Source: an uncultured Eubacteriales bacterium
GTDB lineage: Bacteria > Bacillota > Clostridia > Christensenellales > CAG-917
Direction: 5' to 3'
DNA: 64,000 bases
NCBI GenBank assembly: GCA_900548005.1
Contig: URIZ01000006.1
Span: 1 to 64,000, forward strand
Below are positions 62,619 through 64,000 of the stretch, one piece after another. Position numbers and translations under genes: made by a program. The notes under the pieces are model-generated. The model was given only the letters and a program-made list of their open reading frames with translations, searched no databases and had not been told where the DNA came from. Numbering within the stretch: the first letter of the stretch is position 1; each line of letters starts with the position of its first letter.

Positions 62619-64000
62619 ATGAAAGAAAAGTTTCAAAAAGCGTTGAACGTTGTCAATCGCTTTATTCAATCGGATTATTTCATTTTGTTTTCCGCCGTCA
62701 TAATTCTGATAGGTTGGTGTTTCAACATTTGGGCGCCCATGCTTGCGGTGCTTGCTCTTGTTGCGATACTTCCGCTGTTTTTCGCAAAAGGCACAAAACA
62801 AATTCTGTGCGTCGTGATGATGTTCACTCTCATCATAAGCTCAAACCGTCACCGCCTTGACGACTATGCGTGGCTTCTTTCGCTTGTTGTCGTTCTTCTT
62901 GCGGGTGCACTGTTCAATCTCATAAGATACAAGCGTTCGCTCTCCCTTCTCTCTCCCACAAAAATCAAAGGTTTTCACTGCTCGGTCATCGCGCTTGCAA
63001 TTCCGTTTGCACTGGGCGGAGCAGGCTCTCCCACGGAAAAACCGCTTGCCATATTGGCGGCTTTTGCGCTCATTCTCGTGGCAGGCGTATCCTATTCTTT
63101 CTTTGTGGTCACCCAAGACGAGCAGGACAGAAAAGGCATGGCGGAGTATATCCTGAAAGTTTTGTTTGCCATGGGCGTCGTGATATGCGCACAGATGATT
63201 GTATATTTCTCGTCCTTTGACTCCAAGCAGGACGTTCTCAACGCAATAATATCCAAGAACATCGCGCTCGGCTGGGCAGGCCCCAACAACGTTGCGCCCG
63301 TGCTTAGCATGACAGTGCCGGCAACTCTTTATTTCTGCATCAAGAAAAACAAAGCCACGCCGCTTTTTGCGATAATGGCAACACTCGAATACATATTTAT
63401 CATTTCGACGGGTTGCCGCGGCGCAATTATATTCACCACAATCGCAATGCCTGCTATGTGTCTGTACGTCATGGCAAAATCCGAAAATAAGGTGCTTTTC
63501 GGCATGACGCTCAGCGTGCTGTTCGCGGCGATTATTTTTGTCTGTGCTTATTACGGCGAGTACGTAAGCAAAATAATGACCACCATCCTCAACAAAGGTC
63601 TCGACAGCAGCGGTAGAGTGGAAATGCTTTATCCCGAAGCAATCGAAGTCTTCAAAAAATGGCCGCTTTTCGGTTCCGGTTGGGACTATCATCTCGGAGG
63701 TATGGCACACAACAACTACACACCGTACTGGTATCACTCCACCGCTCTGCAAATCCTTGCAACTATGGGCATTGTCGGCGCAATCGGCTTTGCGTTCTTC
63801 TATTTCTTCCGCTATCGCACCTTCCTTGTCGCACGCAAGAATCCCGCCGCCGTCATGCTCCTTTGCGGCACAATCCTGTTTGACGCCTACGGCATGATCG
63901 ACACCAACTTCTTCGGCCCGACGTTCTTTATTATGCTGTTGATAATGACGTTTGCGGTGGAAATCAACCTTCCCGCGAGCAAATGCCGCGCCTTTGGCGG
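62619..64000 (+). CDS. O-antigen ligase / Wzy-like polysaccharide polymerase, partial
   Basis: An open frame of 460 codons with no stop before the window ends; 3' end missing. About ten membrane segments and a large outer loop. The Wzy_C-type signature is near 340-380: PLFGSGWDYHLGG then MAHNNYTPYWYHSTALQILATMG. An RGAI segment near 270 (STGCRGAIIFTTI) is also typical. It should join or polymerise surface glycans at the membrane. ATG 62619 has AAAGG close upstream; the in-frame TTG at 62604 is an alternative. Neighbouring glycan genes, if any, lie beyond the window. Confidence 0.8.
   Translation, partial: MKEKFQKALNVVNRFIQSDYFILFSAVIILIGWCFNIWAPMLAVLALVAILPLFFAKGTKQILCVVMMFTLIISSNRHRLDDYAWLLSLVVVLLAGALFNLIRYKRSLSLLSPTKIKGFHCSVIALAIPFALGGAGSPTEKPLAILAAFALILVAGVSYSFFVVTQDEQDRKGMAEYILKVLFAMGVVICAQMIVYFSSFDSKQDVLNAIISKNIALGWAGPNNVAPVLSMTVPATLYFCIKKNKATPLFAIMATLEYIFIISTGCRGAIIFTTIAMPAMCLYVMAKSENKVLFGMTLSVLFAAIIFVCAYYGEYVSKIMTTILNKGLDSSGRVEMLYPEAIEVFKKWPLFGSGWDYHLGGMAHNNYTPYWYHSTALQILATMGIVGAIGFAFFYFFRYRTFLVARKNPAAVMLLCGTILFDAYGMIDTNFFGPTFFIMLLIMTFAVEINLPASKCRAFG

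Noticed and set aside
1..64000. CRISPR arrays, rRNA genes, intact transposases, prophage
   Set aside because: I saw no regularly spaced repeats, rRNA segments or transposase motifs.

Overview
The window looks like a chromosomal contig from an anaerobic, low-to-mid GC member of the Bacillota, class Clostridia. Support: a PEP carboxykinase of the ATP type, rubrerythrin, an anaerobic ribonucleotide reductase activase, a C_GCAxxG_C_C protein, the order rpoB-rpoC, a SecA with a zinc tail, and AGGAG-type ribosome binding sites. Glucuronide catabolism and a GH31 glycosidase fit a gut or faecal habitat. The assignment to an uncultured lineage (for example Christensenellales-like) is inference only.

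Layout. 1-3.4 kb: a dispersed repeat, then an AAA+ ATPase gene broken by two single-base homopolymer contractions and two tandem YbjN-like paralogues. 3.5-5.1 kb: pckA. 5.3-6.6 kb: a mosaic of gene fragments, including a zinc-ribbon/NUMOD-like protein. 6.7-15.5 kb: a seven-gene minus-strand operon (uxaC, uxuA, uxuB-like SDR, kdgA, kdgK, GH2 glucuronidase, GPH transporter). It takes a glucuronide from uptake through hydrolysis, isomerisation, reduction, dehydration, phosphorylation and aldol cleavage to pyruvate and glyceraldehyde-3-phosphate. A divergent AraC-type regulator follows it. 16.8-19.1 kb: a decayed island with a truncated adenine methyltransferase and a frameshifted HTH gene, ending at tRNA-Ala(CGC), whose 3' end is duplicated. 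19.2-24.1 kb: tsaD, prfB, secA. 24.2-24.7 kb: second copy of the dispersed repeat. 24.7-36.7 kb: rpoB, rpoC, metK, recD2, comFC, all on the minus strand. 37.2-47.6 kb: rqcP, ispDF, an XRE membrane regulator, a MATE exporter with a switch-like leader, cysK, birA-bioY, a ZIP transporter, vanW and a phosphohexomutase. 47.7-57.9 kb: a small repressor-controlled locus, an MGMT-like gene, mrp, rubrerythrin, a zinc-ribbon membrane protein facing an XRE regulator, nrdG, a split chromate transporter, and an HTH-condensation-domain fusion coupled to a DUF6320 protein. 58.2-59.05 kb: the third dispersed repeat and a hairpin-rich block. 59.1-60.0 kb: rplM-rpsI. 60.3-64 kb: GH31 and, divergently, an O-antigen-ligase-like gene running off the window.

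No single large undescribed system is evident. The most unusual signals are non-coding: (1) a mosaic dispersed repeat in three copies; (2) two dense arrays of tiny perfect hairpins, one inserted between duplicated tRNA-Ala 3' ends; (3) four genes whose promoters place the transcription start on the start codon with no Shine-Dalgarno (araC, rqcP, birA, nrdG), suggesting leaderless mRNAs; (4) a promoter whose 17-base spacer is a perfect palindrome, with a second operator-like site 30 bp upstream; and (5) three genes-worth of one-base A-run contractions confined to accessory loci. All functional names are from reading protein motifs by eye; no database search was run.
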